Assembly: GCF_003991905.1 (NCBI RefSeq)
Contig: NZ_RSCL01000018.1
Location: 62,001-126,000 of the forward strand
Direction of reading: 5' to 3'
Length of the DNA: 64,000 nt
DNA from: Dulcicalothrix desertica PCC 7102
GTDB lineage: Bacteria > Cyanobacteriota > Cyanobacteriia > Cyanobacteriales > Nostocaceae
The notes below the pieces were generated by a model. It was given only the letters and a program-made list of their open reading frames with translations. It had not been told where the DNA came from and did not search any database. The position numbers and the translations under genes are program-made. Positions 36,934 through 45,989 of the stretch are shown in pieces (the stretch's first letter is position 1; the number at the start of each line of letters is the position of its first letter).

Positions 36934-38081
36934 ACATTTGTTTTTATTAACATTAGTAAACCATCAATAAAAAACTTGGTTGCCCAATTTGGATAAGATA
37001 AACGTGTGTATTTACCCCAAATTGGTTGCGAACCCTTGATTCCACCCCGAATATTTAAATCTGATGTTTGAATGTCTTGACAAGACATAACATATTGCAA
37101 ACTGGTCAAAGCTGCTTGGTAATAACGTCTATCTCCTTTAAGCTCAAATAGTTTTAGCCACAAAACTGCCATCTGACAGTTGCCTGTTAAGCAGCAATAG
37201 CTTTCGTCTGATTTACCACTACTGTCAATTTGACCTGGAATGAAACCATTCGAGTGCATTTTTGCCAACATCGCTTCTGAACCAAGAATTGCCGCGTCAA
37301 TATATTTCTGTTCTTTCTGAATTATTCCTGATTCAAATAAACCTCTAAGAGCGTAAACAATATTATGAGTAAATGGAGCTGCATCTGCGGTAAAAGCACA
37401 TTGGTCAAACCATCCATTTTTTTGTTGGCTAAGTCCCCAGTCTAAATTTGCATAAGCGACTTGCAAATATTCTGGCTTTGATTTTAAAGCATTTAACTCC
37501 AAAAGCGCCCATGCTACGCGCGTATTATAAACATGGGGTATACCTAAATGAGTATTACGAGTCCAGCGTCCACTACTGTCTGCAACCCTAACCAGCCAGT
37601 CAGAAGCGCGTTCTGCTGCTTGTAAAAAGCATAGTTCTTGCGTTTCTTGATAAGCTCGTACATATCCTAATAAAACTTGACCTGTATCAAAGACTATTCC
37701 TTCAGAACTATACCGTGTATTAGATACAGAACCGTCGGAATTTTGTATGTCACACAACCACCTAGCTATTTTGACTGCTCTGTCCCATGAGTCATTATCG
37801 TTTAACTGCTGTGCAAGATTAAAAAACGTCACAGCTATATAACCAGATGTTTCACGATAAGATGTTCGCCAACCACCTTTAAGCGAATAACCCCAACTAA
37901 CTCCATCATCAAGCGATATGTCGTGCGCGCGTTTTAGCCAACTGACCGCAGCACTCAAATGTTTTTGCGGTTCGTCAATAACTGGCAAAGTCGCAAACAT
38001 ATCTTGCGTTGCCTTAGTTGCAAAACATTGTATAAGAGCTAATTGTTGATTAATTGCGGGTTCAGACTTTTTTAAAACCAT
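36930..38081 (-). CDS. (alpha/alpha)6-toroid protein, possible sugar-modifying enzyme
   Basis: 383 aa from the ATG at 38081; a TTG at 38093 is in frame. It contains repeating helical hairpins with aromatic and Gly-rich loops (SGYIAVTFFNLAQQL, FDTGQVLLGYVRAYQE, YNTRVAWALLELNAL, FTHNIVYALRGLFESG). This is the pattern of six-hairpin glycosidases, polysaccharide lyases, AGE epimerases and prenyl-chain cyclases; the exact family is not identified. There is no signal peptide, so it is cytoplasmic. Coupling to the WecG-like gene by a 4-bp overlap suggests a substrate in glycan metabolism. Confidence 0.65.
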   Translation of the reverse strand: MVLKKSEPAINQQLALIQCFATKATQDMFATLPVIDEPQKHLSAAVSWLKRAHDISLDDGVSWGYSLKGGWRTSYRETSGYIAVTFFNLAQQLNDNDSWDRAVKIARWLCDIQNSDGSVSNTRYSSEGIVFDTGQVLLGYVRAYQETQELCFLQAAERASDWLVRVADSSGRWTRNTHLGIPHVYNTRVAWALLELNALKSKPEYLQVAYANLDWGLSQQKNGWFDQCAFTADAAPFTHNIVYALRGLFESGIIQKEQKYIDAAILGSEAMLAKMHSNGFIPGQIDSSGKSDESYCCLTGNCQMAVLWLKLFELKGDRRYYQAALTSLQYVMSCQDIQTSDLNIRGGIKGSQPIWGKYTRLSYPNWATKFFIDGLLMLIKTNV

Positions 38082-38605
38082 AAACGTTACCAAATTAATG
38101 AATGTAAATCTTAGAAACCAGGTTTCTTTGTTGAAATCTTGTAAAAAAATAACTATTTCGCGTAGAAACCTGGTTTCTTAGCGTAAGTCCTGTTTAATTT
38201 AAAAAATCATGTTTTTATTCATCTATAATTATTTATACTTATGATTATTGACAACAATAGTCTTAATAGAATATATGTCGGATAAAACGATTTAGGTAAG
38301 TATTTTATAATAGTTATCCACTAAATCAGCTTTTTGTCTCCGCATTTAAGACCTGTAACTATATATATATTTAATCTTTGACAAATTTCATAAAGATACT
38401 ATGAACTTATGTATAAATCTTTACATAGTTTTCTCTAGACAGATTTAATTTTTGGTGTAGTGTTTTGTGTTATATTTGTTACACATTCAACAATTCCGTA
38501 AATTGGATAAAACGAAATAGAATTGAAACTCAACTTACTTTTTGGTAAGCACAGAATTGCGAAGCACGGTAAACTTGATTTCTTAAGGTGTTTTAGCTAT
38601 TTAAC
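38082..38605. other. Divergent intergenic region with two palindromic repeats
   Basis: No gene is seen between the divergent toroid gene and dapL. Two copies of the AGAAACC repeat lie in inverted relation at 38112-38129 and 38163-38180, the second followed by GCGTAAGTCCTG. The remaining ~400 bp is AT-rich and must carry the dapL promoter, which cannot be located by eye. Confidence 0.5.
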
Positions 38606-39844
38606 ATGGCAACGATTAACGATAATTATCTCAAGCTCAAAGCTGGCTACCTGTTTCCAGAGATTGCACGTCGGGTGAATGCATTTGCAGAAACCAATGC
38701 TAATGCTAAAGTTATTCGATTAGGAATAGGTGACGTTACCGAACCATTGCCCGAAGCTTGTCGAACTGCGATGATTAAAGCAGTTGAGGACATGGGAAAT
38801 CGAGACGATTTTAAAGGATACGGGCCTGAACAAGGTTATGCTTGGTTACGCGAGAAAATTGCCAAGCACGATTTTCAATCTCGTGGGTGTGATGTTGATG
38901 CTTCGGAGATTTTTATTTCGGATGGTTCTAAATGTGACTGCGGTAATATCTTAGATATTTTTGGCAATAATAATACCATTGCAGTTACAGACCCAGTATA
39001 TCCTGTATACGTAGATACTAATGTAATGGCGGGTCATACGGGGGATGTGAACGAAAAAGGTGAGTATGGCGGTTTAGTTTATCTACCTATTTCTGCCGAC
39101 AATAACTTTACTGCTGAAATTCCCTCACAGAAAGTTGATTTGATTTATCTTTGCTTCCCTAATAATCCGACAGGCGCCACAGCAAGTAAAGAGCATCTCA
39201 AAGCTTGGGTTGACTACGCACGTAGTAACGGTTCGATAATATTCTTCGATGCAGCTTACGAAGCATTTATTAGTGATCCAGATATTCCTCATTCTATTTA
39301 TGAAATAGAAGGCGCCCGTGATTGTGCGATAGAATTTCGGTCATTCTCCAAAAATGCAGGTTTCACAGGAACGCGATGTGCCTTAACCGTTGTACCCAAA
39401 ACATTAACAGGTTCTTCTGCCGACGGTTCCAGTGTAGAAATATGGAAACTTTGGAACAGGCGCCAGTCTACCAAATTTAATGGCGTATCTTATATAGTAC
39501 AGCGAGGCGCCGAAGCAGTATATTCAGAAGAAGGCAAAGCCCAAACCAAAGCATTGATAGATTTCTACATGGAGAACGCAAAAATCATCCGTGAGAAACT
39601 CACAGAAGCTGGTATTTCTGTATACGGAGGTGTAAATGCACCTTACGTTTGGGTAAAAACACCCAATAGCCTATCAAGCTGGGACTTTTTCGACAAATTG
39701 CTGCACACGTGCAACGTTGTAGGAACACCAGGTTCCGGTTTTGGCGCCGCAGGTGAAGGATACTTCCGCATTTCTGCATTCAACAGCCGTGCTAACGTTG
39801 AAGAAGCAATGAAACGCATCACCGAAAAATTCCCAATCACATAA
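38606..39844 (+). CDS. dapL: LL-diaminopimelate aminotransferase
   Basis: 412 aa, full length. The N-terminal [14 protein letters not shown] and [10 protein letters not shown], the mid-region [10 protein letters not shown] and the PLP-lysine segment [16 protein letters not shown] identify DapL, the class I/II aminotransferase converting tetrahydrodipicolinate to LL-diaminopimelate with glutamate as donor. This is the one-step route to lysine and peptidoglycan precursors used by cyanobacteria and plants. It is cytoplasmic and PLP-dependent. A 34-bp perfect hairpin follows the stop. Confidence 0.97.
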   Translation: MATINDNYLKLKAGYLFPEIARRVNAFAETNANAKVIRLGIGDVTEPLPEACRTAMIKAVEDMGNRDDFKGYGPEQGYAWLREKIAKHDFQSRGCDVDASEIFISDGSKCDCGNILDIFGNNNTIAVTDPVYPVYVDTNVMAGHTGDVNEKGEYGGLVYLPISADNNFTAEIPSQKVDLIYLCFPNNPTGATASKEHLKAWVDYARSNGSIIFFDAAYEAFISDPDIPHSIYEIEGARDCAIEFRSFSKNAGFTGTRCALTVVPKTLTGSSADGSSVEIWKLWNRRQSTKFNGVSYIVQRGAEAVYSEEGKAQTKALIDFYMENAKIIREKLTEAGISVYGGVNAPYVWVKTPNSLSSWDFFDKLLHTCNVVGTPGSGFGAAGEGYFRISAFNSRANVEEAMKRITEKFPIT

Positions 39845-39849
39845 TAAAA

Positions 39850-39883
39850 AATGTAGAGACGCGATTTATCGCGTCTCTACATT
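39850..39883. repeat. 34-bp hairpin, GTAGAGACG family, 3' of dapL
   Basis: Perfect 16-bp arms (AATGTAGAGACGCGAT / ATCGCGTCTCTACATT) flank a TT loop directly after the dapL stop. The core matches the palindrome at 16399-16426. It may end or stabilise the dapL transcript, but no T-run follows. Confidence 0.8.
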
Positions 39884-39978
39884 AAGATATATGACAAAAT
39901 TCTTCCCATACGAAGATTACAATAAAAACTAATTCAAACAAAATATTACTACACCAACAATAGACATCAACCAGTATC

Positions 39979-40494
39979 ATGTCTACACATCACACACAAG
40001 TAGTCAGTACCACTCCTGGTAGAACAAGATTAAGGGTATCAAATAAACGTCGTAACCAGGAAGAAATGGAACGCATTAGTACAAGTTTACAAGCGCCACG
40101 CTTTATTAACAGCGTCGAATACAACCATAAAACGGGCAGCATCCTTGTTCATCACGATACCCACGAACATGCCCTTGAGGCTATTAAGGATATTATGAAA
40201 AACCTGGGCATTGTTTTTGCTGATGTTACAGGCGCTAGTGAGTTAGTACAAGTGAACGATGAGAAAGAAGGTTCAGATTTACCCAGCGCTATTTATAATT
40301 TGAATCAAGAAATTCGCCAATTAACCAACGGTCTTGTGGACTTACGATTCGTATTACCGCTTGGATTATTTGCACTAGGCCTTATGCAACTGCAAGTTTA
40401 CGGACTCCAATTAGAGTTAATGCCTTGGTACCTTTTGATTTACTTCGCATTTGAAACTTTCGTTAAACTTAATTTTAACCAGCAAGTTATATAA
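39979..40494 (+). CDS. HMA-like (HMA_2) small membrane-associated protein
   Basis: 171 aa. The first ~85 residues have the ferredoxin-like pattern of HMA domains of P-type ATPases (STTPGRTRLRVSNKRRNQEE, FINSVEYNHKTGSILVHHDT) but lack the CxxC metal motif. The C-terminal part has a hydrophobic pair (~120-165) around LPLGLFALGLMQLQVYGLQL. Such short proteins occur in cyanobacteria as free-standing relatives of the N-terminus of cation ATPases. No ATPase gene is adjacent. The function is unknown; binding another membrane protein is a guess. Confidence 0.7.
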   Translation: MSTHHTQVVSTTPGRTRLRVSNKRRNQEEMERISTSLQAPRFINSVEYNHKTGSILVHHDTHEHALEAIKDIMKNLGIVFADVTGASELVQVNDEKEGSDLPSAIYNLNQEIRQLTNGLVDLRFVLPLGLFALGLMQLQVYGLQLELMPWYLLIYFAFETFVKLNFNQQVI

Positions 40495-40498
40495 ATGC

Positions 40499-40524
40499 TT
40501 GTCATGCTGAGTTCAGCATGACAA
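40499..40524. repeat. TGTCATGCTGA inverted repeat 3' of the HMA-like gene
   Basis: Perfect 12-bp arms (TTGTCATGCTGA / TCAGCATGACAA) with a 2-base loop, 4 bp after the stop. The arm sequence is the same as the start of each 52-bp unit at 44711 and of copies near 45428 and 57061. It is a possible transcript end. Confidence 0.7.
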
Positions 40525-40663
40525 TAATTCAAATGTCCTATACATACTAGAAACAGGCGCCATATTTAAATAAATTTATATTATTTAATAGTTGGATATT
40601 AGGTACATGTTGTTTGGTAGAGTAATGCTAACCTTTAAAGCGTGATAATCCTGAGCGTTAGCT

Positions 40664-43600
40664 ATGAAAGTTATTCACGGCACTTGGATACCTGATGCTT
40701 CTACGGAATTTATTCAAGCAGGTTCGTTTTACCTGTGGGTTGAAACTCCTATTAAAACCCAAGCTAAAACGAATAAGAATATCCATCCAGGTCATTTATC
40801 AAAAGATGAATTAGTAAATTTTTTGATACAAGATGTAGGTATAAAAGAGACAGTCACAACTCTTAGTCAACGTATCTCTCCTAAATATTTTGCGTTACCA
40901 ACTGCTCAAAATACGCCGCTTCCTTCTCCAGAAATGACAAGATATTTGGAAGAAGCTGATATTTTAGAATATGATAGTTTTAAATATTGGCAGGTTGATT
41001 GTTATAAGACTGTAGTTTCTGTTAAAGTCGGCGCCAAGTACTCGGATACTGTTAACATTGGTCAACTTCTTAATGAGATTCACTTTTTAGCACTATATAA
41101 TACAAGTGATATTCAGCTTGGTTCAGATTTACTATTTTGGTACCACTATACCCAAGCTTTTAAGCAGGTTATTTTAAAAGACCATTATATTCCTGCTTTG
41201 AAATATCGACAGCGAGCGAAAAGCACTTTTGAAATTTACGCTACTTGGGAGATTATTTCTGAGGAGTATGAGAGTAATTTGAAAAGGTATGTTGAGTACA
41301 TGCCATTGATTTGTGTTAGTGGTACTGAGGTACCACATTACGAGGATGTGCATTTTTTTGAGAGAGAAAGCTTATTGCGGCACTTTAGTGAGTATTTGCT
41401 TCATGATATCGTTACTCACACCCCTTCTACGGTTGCATTTGATAAGCAAATTGATGATTCTTTCGTTAATTACTGTTTTTATGCTCATAAATATAACCCG
41501 TTAAAAAGCGATGCGAGTTTGGAGGAGTTTAAGCAGTGGTCGGTATGGAGGCAAAAAATAACTCGTACTTCTCATGATGCTTCGTTCAATATAAGCTTCC
41601 AGTTACATTCTGCCCATCCTGATACAATTGATGATTGGTATATTCAGTTTTTAGTCGCTGATAAAAAAGACCCTTCGTTAAAATTAGCGCTTTCTGAATA
41701 TTGGTCGATGAGTCCGAAAGACAAAACAAACGTTAGTAAAAAGTTTGGCGAAAATTTTGAAACTAATGTACTGCTGAACTTAGGATATGCTGCACGTATG
41801 TATCCTAAATTATGGCAGGGTATGGAAACAGAATATCCATGTCAACTACGAGTAAGTTTAGAAGAAGCGTTTGATTTTCTCAAAGAAAGTGCGTGGGTGT
41901 TGGAAGATGCTGGTTTTAAGGTGATTGTACCTGCTTGGTATACTCCCGCTGGGCGCCGACGTGCTAAAATTCGCCTTAAAGCATCAAATAAAGGAAAGTC
42001 TGCGAGTAAAGTTGATAATAAAGGATATTTTAGCTTTGACTCACTAGTGCAATATGAGTATCAACTGGCAATAGGGGAGCAGCAAGTTACACCCCAAGAA
42101 TGGGAGCAATTAGTTAACGCTAAAACACCTTTGGTGCATTTCCGTGGTCAGTGGATGGAACTCGATAGAGATAAAATGCAGCAATTTTTGGAGTTTTGGC
42201 AATCTCATGGTGATGAGAAACCAGAAATGACGATGCTGGAGTTTTTACAGCGTACAGCACAAGAAGATGATTGGGAAGTTGAACACGACGAGTTTTTATC
42301 GTCGATGATGTCTAAATTACATGATAAAAGTAAGTTTGAACCAATTTCTGATTTAGCGCAACTCCAAGGAACTTTACGCGAATATCAAAAGCGGGGTGTA
42401 TCGTGGTTAAGTTATTTAGAAAATTTAGGATTAAATGGTTGTCTTGCCGATGATATGGGACTTGGCAAGTCTTTGCAAGTAATTGCACGACTTATTCAAG
42501 AACGGGAAAATAGTAATGGTAGTAAGAGCTTGTTACCCACATTATTAATTGCTCCAACTTCAGTTGTAGGAAATTGGCAGCGAGAAATTGCAAAGTTTGC
42601 TCCACATCTTAAAGTTATGGTACATCACGGCGCCAGTCGTAATCAACATGAGGTATTCAAAACTCTGTGTTTACAGTACGATGTTGTAATTACTTCGTTT
42701 ACCCTCGCGCGTAAAGATGAAAAGTTATTAAGTGGGTTTGAATGGCAGCGAGTTGTACTGGATGAAGCACAAAATATCAAAAATCCCAAAGCTGCACAAA
42801 CTAAAGCCATTTTAAAACTTCATGCCAAACATCGTTTAGCTTTAACAGGAACACCTGTAGAAAATAGATTATTAGACTTATGGTCAATTTTTAACTTTTT
42901 GAACCCAGGATATTTAGGTAAAGAAGCACAGTTTCGGAAATCGTTCGAGATTCCAATTCAAAAAGACAATAGCAAAGTAAAATCTACTACTTTAAAAAAG
43001 CTAGTAGAACCCTTAATATTACGGAGAGTGAAGACAGATACATCAATTATCAACGATTTACCCGATAAAGTCGAACAAAAGCTTTATACGAATTTAACCA
43101 AAGAACAAGCTTCATTATATGAGGCAGTTGTTAAAGATGTAGAAGATAAAATCGAGAATATAGAAGGTATTGAACGTAAAGGTTTGATACTAGCAACATT
43201 AATGAAGTTGAAGCAAATTTGTAATCACCCAGCACAATTTTTACAAGATGGCAGTGAATTTTTACCAGAACGTTCGCATAAACTAAGTCGTTTAGCAGAA
43301 ATGGTAGAAGAAGCTATCGCAGAAGGTGAAAGCTTGCTAATATTCAGCCAATTTACAGATATATGTGAAGCCTTAGAAAAACGCATTAAACAGGCAATTC
43401 ATTGTAACACGTACTATTTACATGGGGGAACAGGGCGCCAGCGTCGAGAAAAAATGATAGCAGAATTTCAAGACCCAGAGACAGAACCATCAGTATTTAT
43501 ACTTTCGCTCAAAGCAGGAGGAGTTGGAATTACACTAACCAAAGCAAACCATGTTTTTCATTATGACCGTTGGTGGAACCCAGCAGTAGAAGACCAAGCA

Positions 43601-43816
43601 ACCGACAGAGCATTTCGGATAGGTCAAAAAAAGAATGTTTTTGTGCATAAGTTTGTAGCAATAGGCACATTAGAAGAAAAAATAGATTCGATGATAGAAG
43701 ATAAAAAGAAACTATCTTCTGCGGTAGTGGGTAGTGATGAGTCTTGGTTGACTGAATTAGATAACGAAGCATTTAAACAACTAATTGCATTAAATAAAAG
43801 CGCGCTATTGGAGTAG
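40664..43816 (+). CDS. SNF2-family DNA helicase/translocase
   Basis: 1050 aa. The N-terminal half (~1-560) holds the bacterial SNF2-associated domain. The ATPase core follows: motif I DDMGLGKSLQ (~residue 600), motif II VLDEAQNIKN (DEAQ box), motif III LALTGTPVENR, and in the C-terminal RecA lobe ILSLKAGGVGITLTKA and RAFRIGQKK. These proteins use ATP to move along double-stranded DNA and remodel protein-DNA complexes. The SWIM zinc-finger gene starts 3 bp after the stop, a pairing common in cyanobacteria, so both probably act as one complex. Confidence 0.93.
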   Translation: MKVIHGTWIPDASTEFIQAGSFYLWVETPIKTQAKTNKNIHPGHLSKDELVNFLIQDVGIKETVTTLSQRISPKYFALPTAQNTPLPSPEMTRYLEEADILEYDSFKYWQVDCYKTVVSVKVGAKYSDTVNIGQLLNEIHFLALYNTSDIQLGSDLLFWYHYTQAFKQVILKDHYIPALKYRQRAKSTFEIYATWEIISEEYESNLKRYVEYMPLICVSGTEVPHYEDVHFFERESLLRHFSEYLLHDIVTHTPSTVAFDKQIDDSFVNYCFYAHKYNPLKSDASLEEFKQWSVWRQKITRTSHDASFNISFQLHSAHPDTIDDWYIQFLVADKKDPSLKLALSEYWSMSPKDKTNVSKKFGENFETNVLLNLGYAARMYPKLWQGMETEYPCQLRVSLEEAFDFLKESAWVLEDAGFKVIVPAWYTPAGRRRAKIRLKASNKGKSASKVDNKGYFSFDSLVQYEYQLAIGEQQVTPQEWEQLVNAKTPLVHFRGQWMELDRDKMQQFLEFWQSHGDEKPEMTMLEFLQRTAQEDDWEVEHDEFLSSMMSKLHDKSKFEPISDLAQLQGTLREYQKRGVSWLSYLENLGLNGCLADDMGLGKSLQVIARLIQERENSNGSKSLLPTLLIAPTSVVGNWQREIAKFAPHLKVMVHHGASRNQHEVFKTLCLQYDVVITSFTLARKDEKLLSGFEWQRVVLDEAQNIKNPKAAQTKAILKLHAKHRLALTGTPVENRLLDLWSIFNFLNPGYLGKEAQFRKSFEIPIQKDNSKVKSTTLKKLVEPLILRRVKTDTSIINDLPDKVEQKLYTNLTKEQASLYEAVVKDVEDKIENIEGIERKGLILATLMKLKQICNHPAQFLQDGSEFLPERSHKLSRLAEMVEEAIAEGESLLIFSQFTDICEALEKRIKQAIHCNTYYLHGGTGRQRREKMIAEFQDPETEPSVFILSLKAGGVGITLTKANHVFHYDRWWNPAVEDQATDRAFRIGQKKNVFVHKFVAIGTLEEKIDSMIEDKKKLSSAVVGSDESWLTELDNEAFKQLIALNKSALLE

Positions 43817-43819
43817 AAT

Positions 43820-44656
43820 ATGAGTAAATTTTCGCGAACTTGGTGGGGTACACGTTTTATTGATGCGCTAGAATCATTTACCGATTCAGGTAGATTGCAA
43901 CGTGGTCGCTCTTATGCGAGTGGAGGCAAGGTTAAGAGCTTCGAGATAGATAGTAATAAAATCACAGCAAAAGTGAGAGGTTCAGTAAATCCTTATTTTG
44001 GTGTTTATAAAGAACCAACGTACAACATTACTATCGAAATTACACCCATTGCAAAAGCTCGTTGGAACGAAGTTATCAAACAAATATCATCCAAAGCAAG
44101 CATTGTTTCTAGATTGATGCTAAATGAAGTCCCAGAAAACATCGAAGATACTTTTTCTAATTTAGGGTTGCATTTATTGCCATATAGCGATAGAGACTTT
44201 AAAACCAGATGTTCCTGTCCAGATTCTGCTAATCCCTGTAAACACATAGCTGGAGTATATTATTTAGTTGCTTCTCAACTAGACGAAAACCCATTTCTCT
44301 TATTTGAACTGCGAGGATTGTCAAAAACTGAACTGCAAGAAAAGCTAGCGAAAACACCTTTAGGAAAAGTCTTGTCCGAAGAATTAAATGTGAAAGAGTT
44401 CGTAATCGAAGCTTCAGCTTCGCTCTACACCAAACTAGAAAAGCAAGTAATTAATGAAAAACCAAGCATTCGGGAATTTTGGCTAGGTACTAAGCGATTA
44501 CCGCAAACTATTGACATTAAAGCAAGCAGCAGTGTTTCTGCAATTGTCATTAAAAAGCAAGGTGATTTTCCTCCTTTTTGGCACAAAGATAACTCATTTA
44601 TCGAAACGATGGAGGAATTATATAAACGGGTAAAGAATAAACAAAATTTGATTTAA
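43820..44656 (+). CDS. SWIM zinc-finger protein
   Basis: 278 aa. The SWIM motif CxCx(n)CxH is clear at ~residues 132-145 (TRCSCPDSANPCKHIAGV), following a beta-rich N-terminal region (WWGTRFIDALESF). SWIM domains bind DNA or protein through Zn2+. The gene lies 3 bp downstream of the SNF2 gene and is certainly co-transcribed. A role as DNA- or partner-binding subunit of the SNF2 translocase is inferred. Confidence 0.9.
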   Translation: MSKFSRTWWGTRFIDALESFTDSGRLQRGRSYASGGKVKSFEIDSNKITAKVRGSVNPYFGVYKEPTYNITIEITPIAKARWNEVIKQISSKASIVSRLMLNEVPENIEDTFSNLGLHLLPYSDRDFKTRCSCPDSANPCKHIAGVYYLVASQLDENPFLLFELRGLSKTELQEKLAKTPLGKVLSEELNVKEFVIEASASLYTKLEKQVINEKPSIREFWLGTKRLPQTIDIKASSSVSAIVIKKQGDFPPFWHKDNSFIETMEELYKRVKNKQNLI

Positions 44657-44710
44657 AACCACCTGGCAACGGATTATAAACGGATGTAACGGATAGGTTA
44701 TTTTATTAAT

Positions 44711-44997
44711 TGTCATGCTGAGGAACGTTAACGCAGTTTTCCCGCAGGGTAGCATCTTCAACTGTCATGCTGATAAACGTTAACGCAGTTTTCCCGCAGG
44801 GTAACATCTTCAACTGTCATGCTGATAAACGTTAACGCAGTTTTCCCGCAGGGTAGCATCTTCAACTATCATGCTGATAAACGTTAACGCAGTTTTCCCG
44901 CAGGGTAACATCTTCAACTGTCATGCTGAGGAACGTTAACGCAGTTTTCCCGCAGGGTAGCATCTTCAACTGTCATGCTGAGGAACGAAGCATCTTA
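44711..44997 (+). repeat. Tandem array of 52-bp units (five full, one partial)
   Basis: Units start at 44711, 44763, 44815, 44867 and 44919, each TGTCATGCTG followed by ARRAACGTTAACGCAG, then TTTTCCCGCAGGGTARCATC and TTCAAC; a partial sixth begins at 44971. Units differ at only a few positions (AGG/ATA after the first ten bases, AGCATC/AACATC). There are no variable spacers, so it is not CRISPR. Parts of the unit recur alone at 12916, 40499, 45428 and 57050-57180. Confidence 0.95.
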
Positions 44998-45147
44998 AAG
45001 ATTTTTACTCTATTTTGCATTGAATTATCATTTGATACTTAAAGCGATTGACCCAATGATGGTTTAGGTAGCGTAGTTGCCTGTTCCTAGGTTTATTAAT
45101 ACTCATAATCATTAAAATAGCCTCAAATATTAAGCTATTCAAATCAA

Positions 45148-45333
45148 AAACCTCTTAACCATTTTGGTATTGAAGTATCAAACCTAGAGCATTCGGTTGA
45201 GTTCTACCGCACCGTAACTGGTGAAAATCCAGTAGATAGCGGCACTTGGGAAAGCTTGGGACTAGGTATGGCTACTGGCGCCGGACAATCTGCTAAAATT
45301 ACATTGGGCTGCTGCTCGTCTTACCAACGTTAA
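45148..45333 (+). pseudogene. VOC (glyoxalase-like) domain remnant
   Basis: An open stretch of 61 codons reads KPLNHFGIEVSNLEHSVEFY at its start, the typical first strand and helix of VOC-fold proteins, and ends KITLGCCSSYQR before a stop. There is no start codon in place and the middle and rest of a VOC domain (normally ~120 aa or more) are missing. It is best read as gene debris left by deletion. The Cys pair near the end recalls thiol-dependent VOC proteins but is not diagnostic. Confidence 0.45.
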
Positions 45334-45470
45334 TATCGATTAGTGCTTTTCTAAGCGGGCTTCCAAAAATTAAATTTTCTCAAAATCAAAGGACGTGCAT
45401 TCTCTTCCCGTTTTATATCAACGGGTGAAGATGCTTCCTTCGTCAGCATGACATAGAAGTTAAATAAAAG

Positions 45471-45543
45471 TGGAGCCAAGCGGGATCGAACCGCTGACCT
45501 CTACAATGCCATTGTAGCGCTCTACCAACTGAGCTATGACCCC
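45471..45543 (-). tRNA. tRNA-Ala (anticodon GGC)
   Basis: 73 nt. On the minus strand it begins GGGGTCATAGCTCAGTTGGT; the acceptor arms GGGGTCA and TGGCTCC pair (with G-U), the D-loop has AGTTGGTAGA, the anticodon stem CTACA/TGTAG holds loop ATGGCAT with anticodon GGC, and the T-loop is GGTTCGATCC. Discriminator A; the CCA end is not encoded. Confidence 0.97.
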
Positions 45544-45697
45544 GTAATTTTTTCATTATACCTTAAATATTTGCTCTGATGTCAATAAAATGCGACTTAA
45601 AATCTCAGTTATGTTGATGCCTTATGTGTTGGATGAGAATAATTAATCGCACTGACAATAAATATTTATATAAGAATATTTAGATATGATTACGCAT

Positions 45698-45886
45698 TTA
45701 CAGTTGTAGCAGATAGGTCATGCAGTGACCCATTAAGAAGTAAACAACGAGCATTCCTGCGGCAGCCATTGCTACCAGCCCTCCAGCTAGCATTAGGGAA
45801 AATTCCTTGTGTTCTACTGCTTTTTCCATAAGGTGTAGCGACCAGGCAACCAGCGCTACATCAAAAATTAATATAGGTATTAACAT
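45698..45886 (-). CDS. Small two-helix membrane protein (hypothetical)
   Basis: 62 aa, not recognised. Two hydrophobic segments (residues ~2-20 and ~32-52, LMLAGGLVAMAAAGMLVVYF) flank a short charged loop (EKAVEHKEF). Composition and length are those of small thylakoid or plasma-membrane proteins of cyanobacteria. It begins with ATG and stands alone between tRNA-Ala and hisF. It is likely real because of its well-formed helical hairpin. Confidence 0.6.
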   Translation of the reverse strand: MLIPILIFDVALVAWSLHLMEKAVEHKEFSLMLAGGLVAMAAAGMLVVYFLMGHCMTYLLQL

Positions 45887-45989
45887 TTTTCTTAATAAAA
45901 GTTATTTCTTCTTCATCAAGCTTAACACTAATTTCGATAAGTGTGTCTAACCACGCTGTGGTGGTTAGATTTTAAGCAAGATACCAGGA

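Larger units (their letters stand above)
44657..45470. other. Repeat-rich intergenic region between SWIM gene and tRNA-Ala
   Basis: About 800 bp with no intact gene. It contains the 52-bp tandem array, a decayed VOC-like coding remnant and, at 45428-45456, a TCAGCATGACA repeat in inverse orientation to the array. It looks like a spot where repeats and gene debris collect. Confidence 0.7.

Noticed and set aside
39979-40494. Copper or zinc P-type ATPase fragment
   Set aside because: The HMA-like part lacks CxxC and the ORF has its own start and end with a following hairpin, so it is a free-standing protein rather than a broken ATPase.
44711-44997. CRISPR array
   Set aside because: Units are adjacent and nearly identical over all 52 bases; there are no unique spacers and no cas genes in the window.
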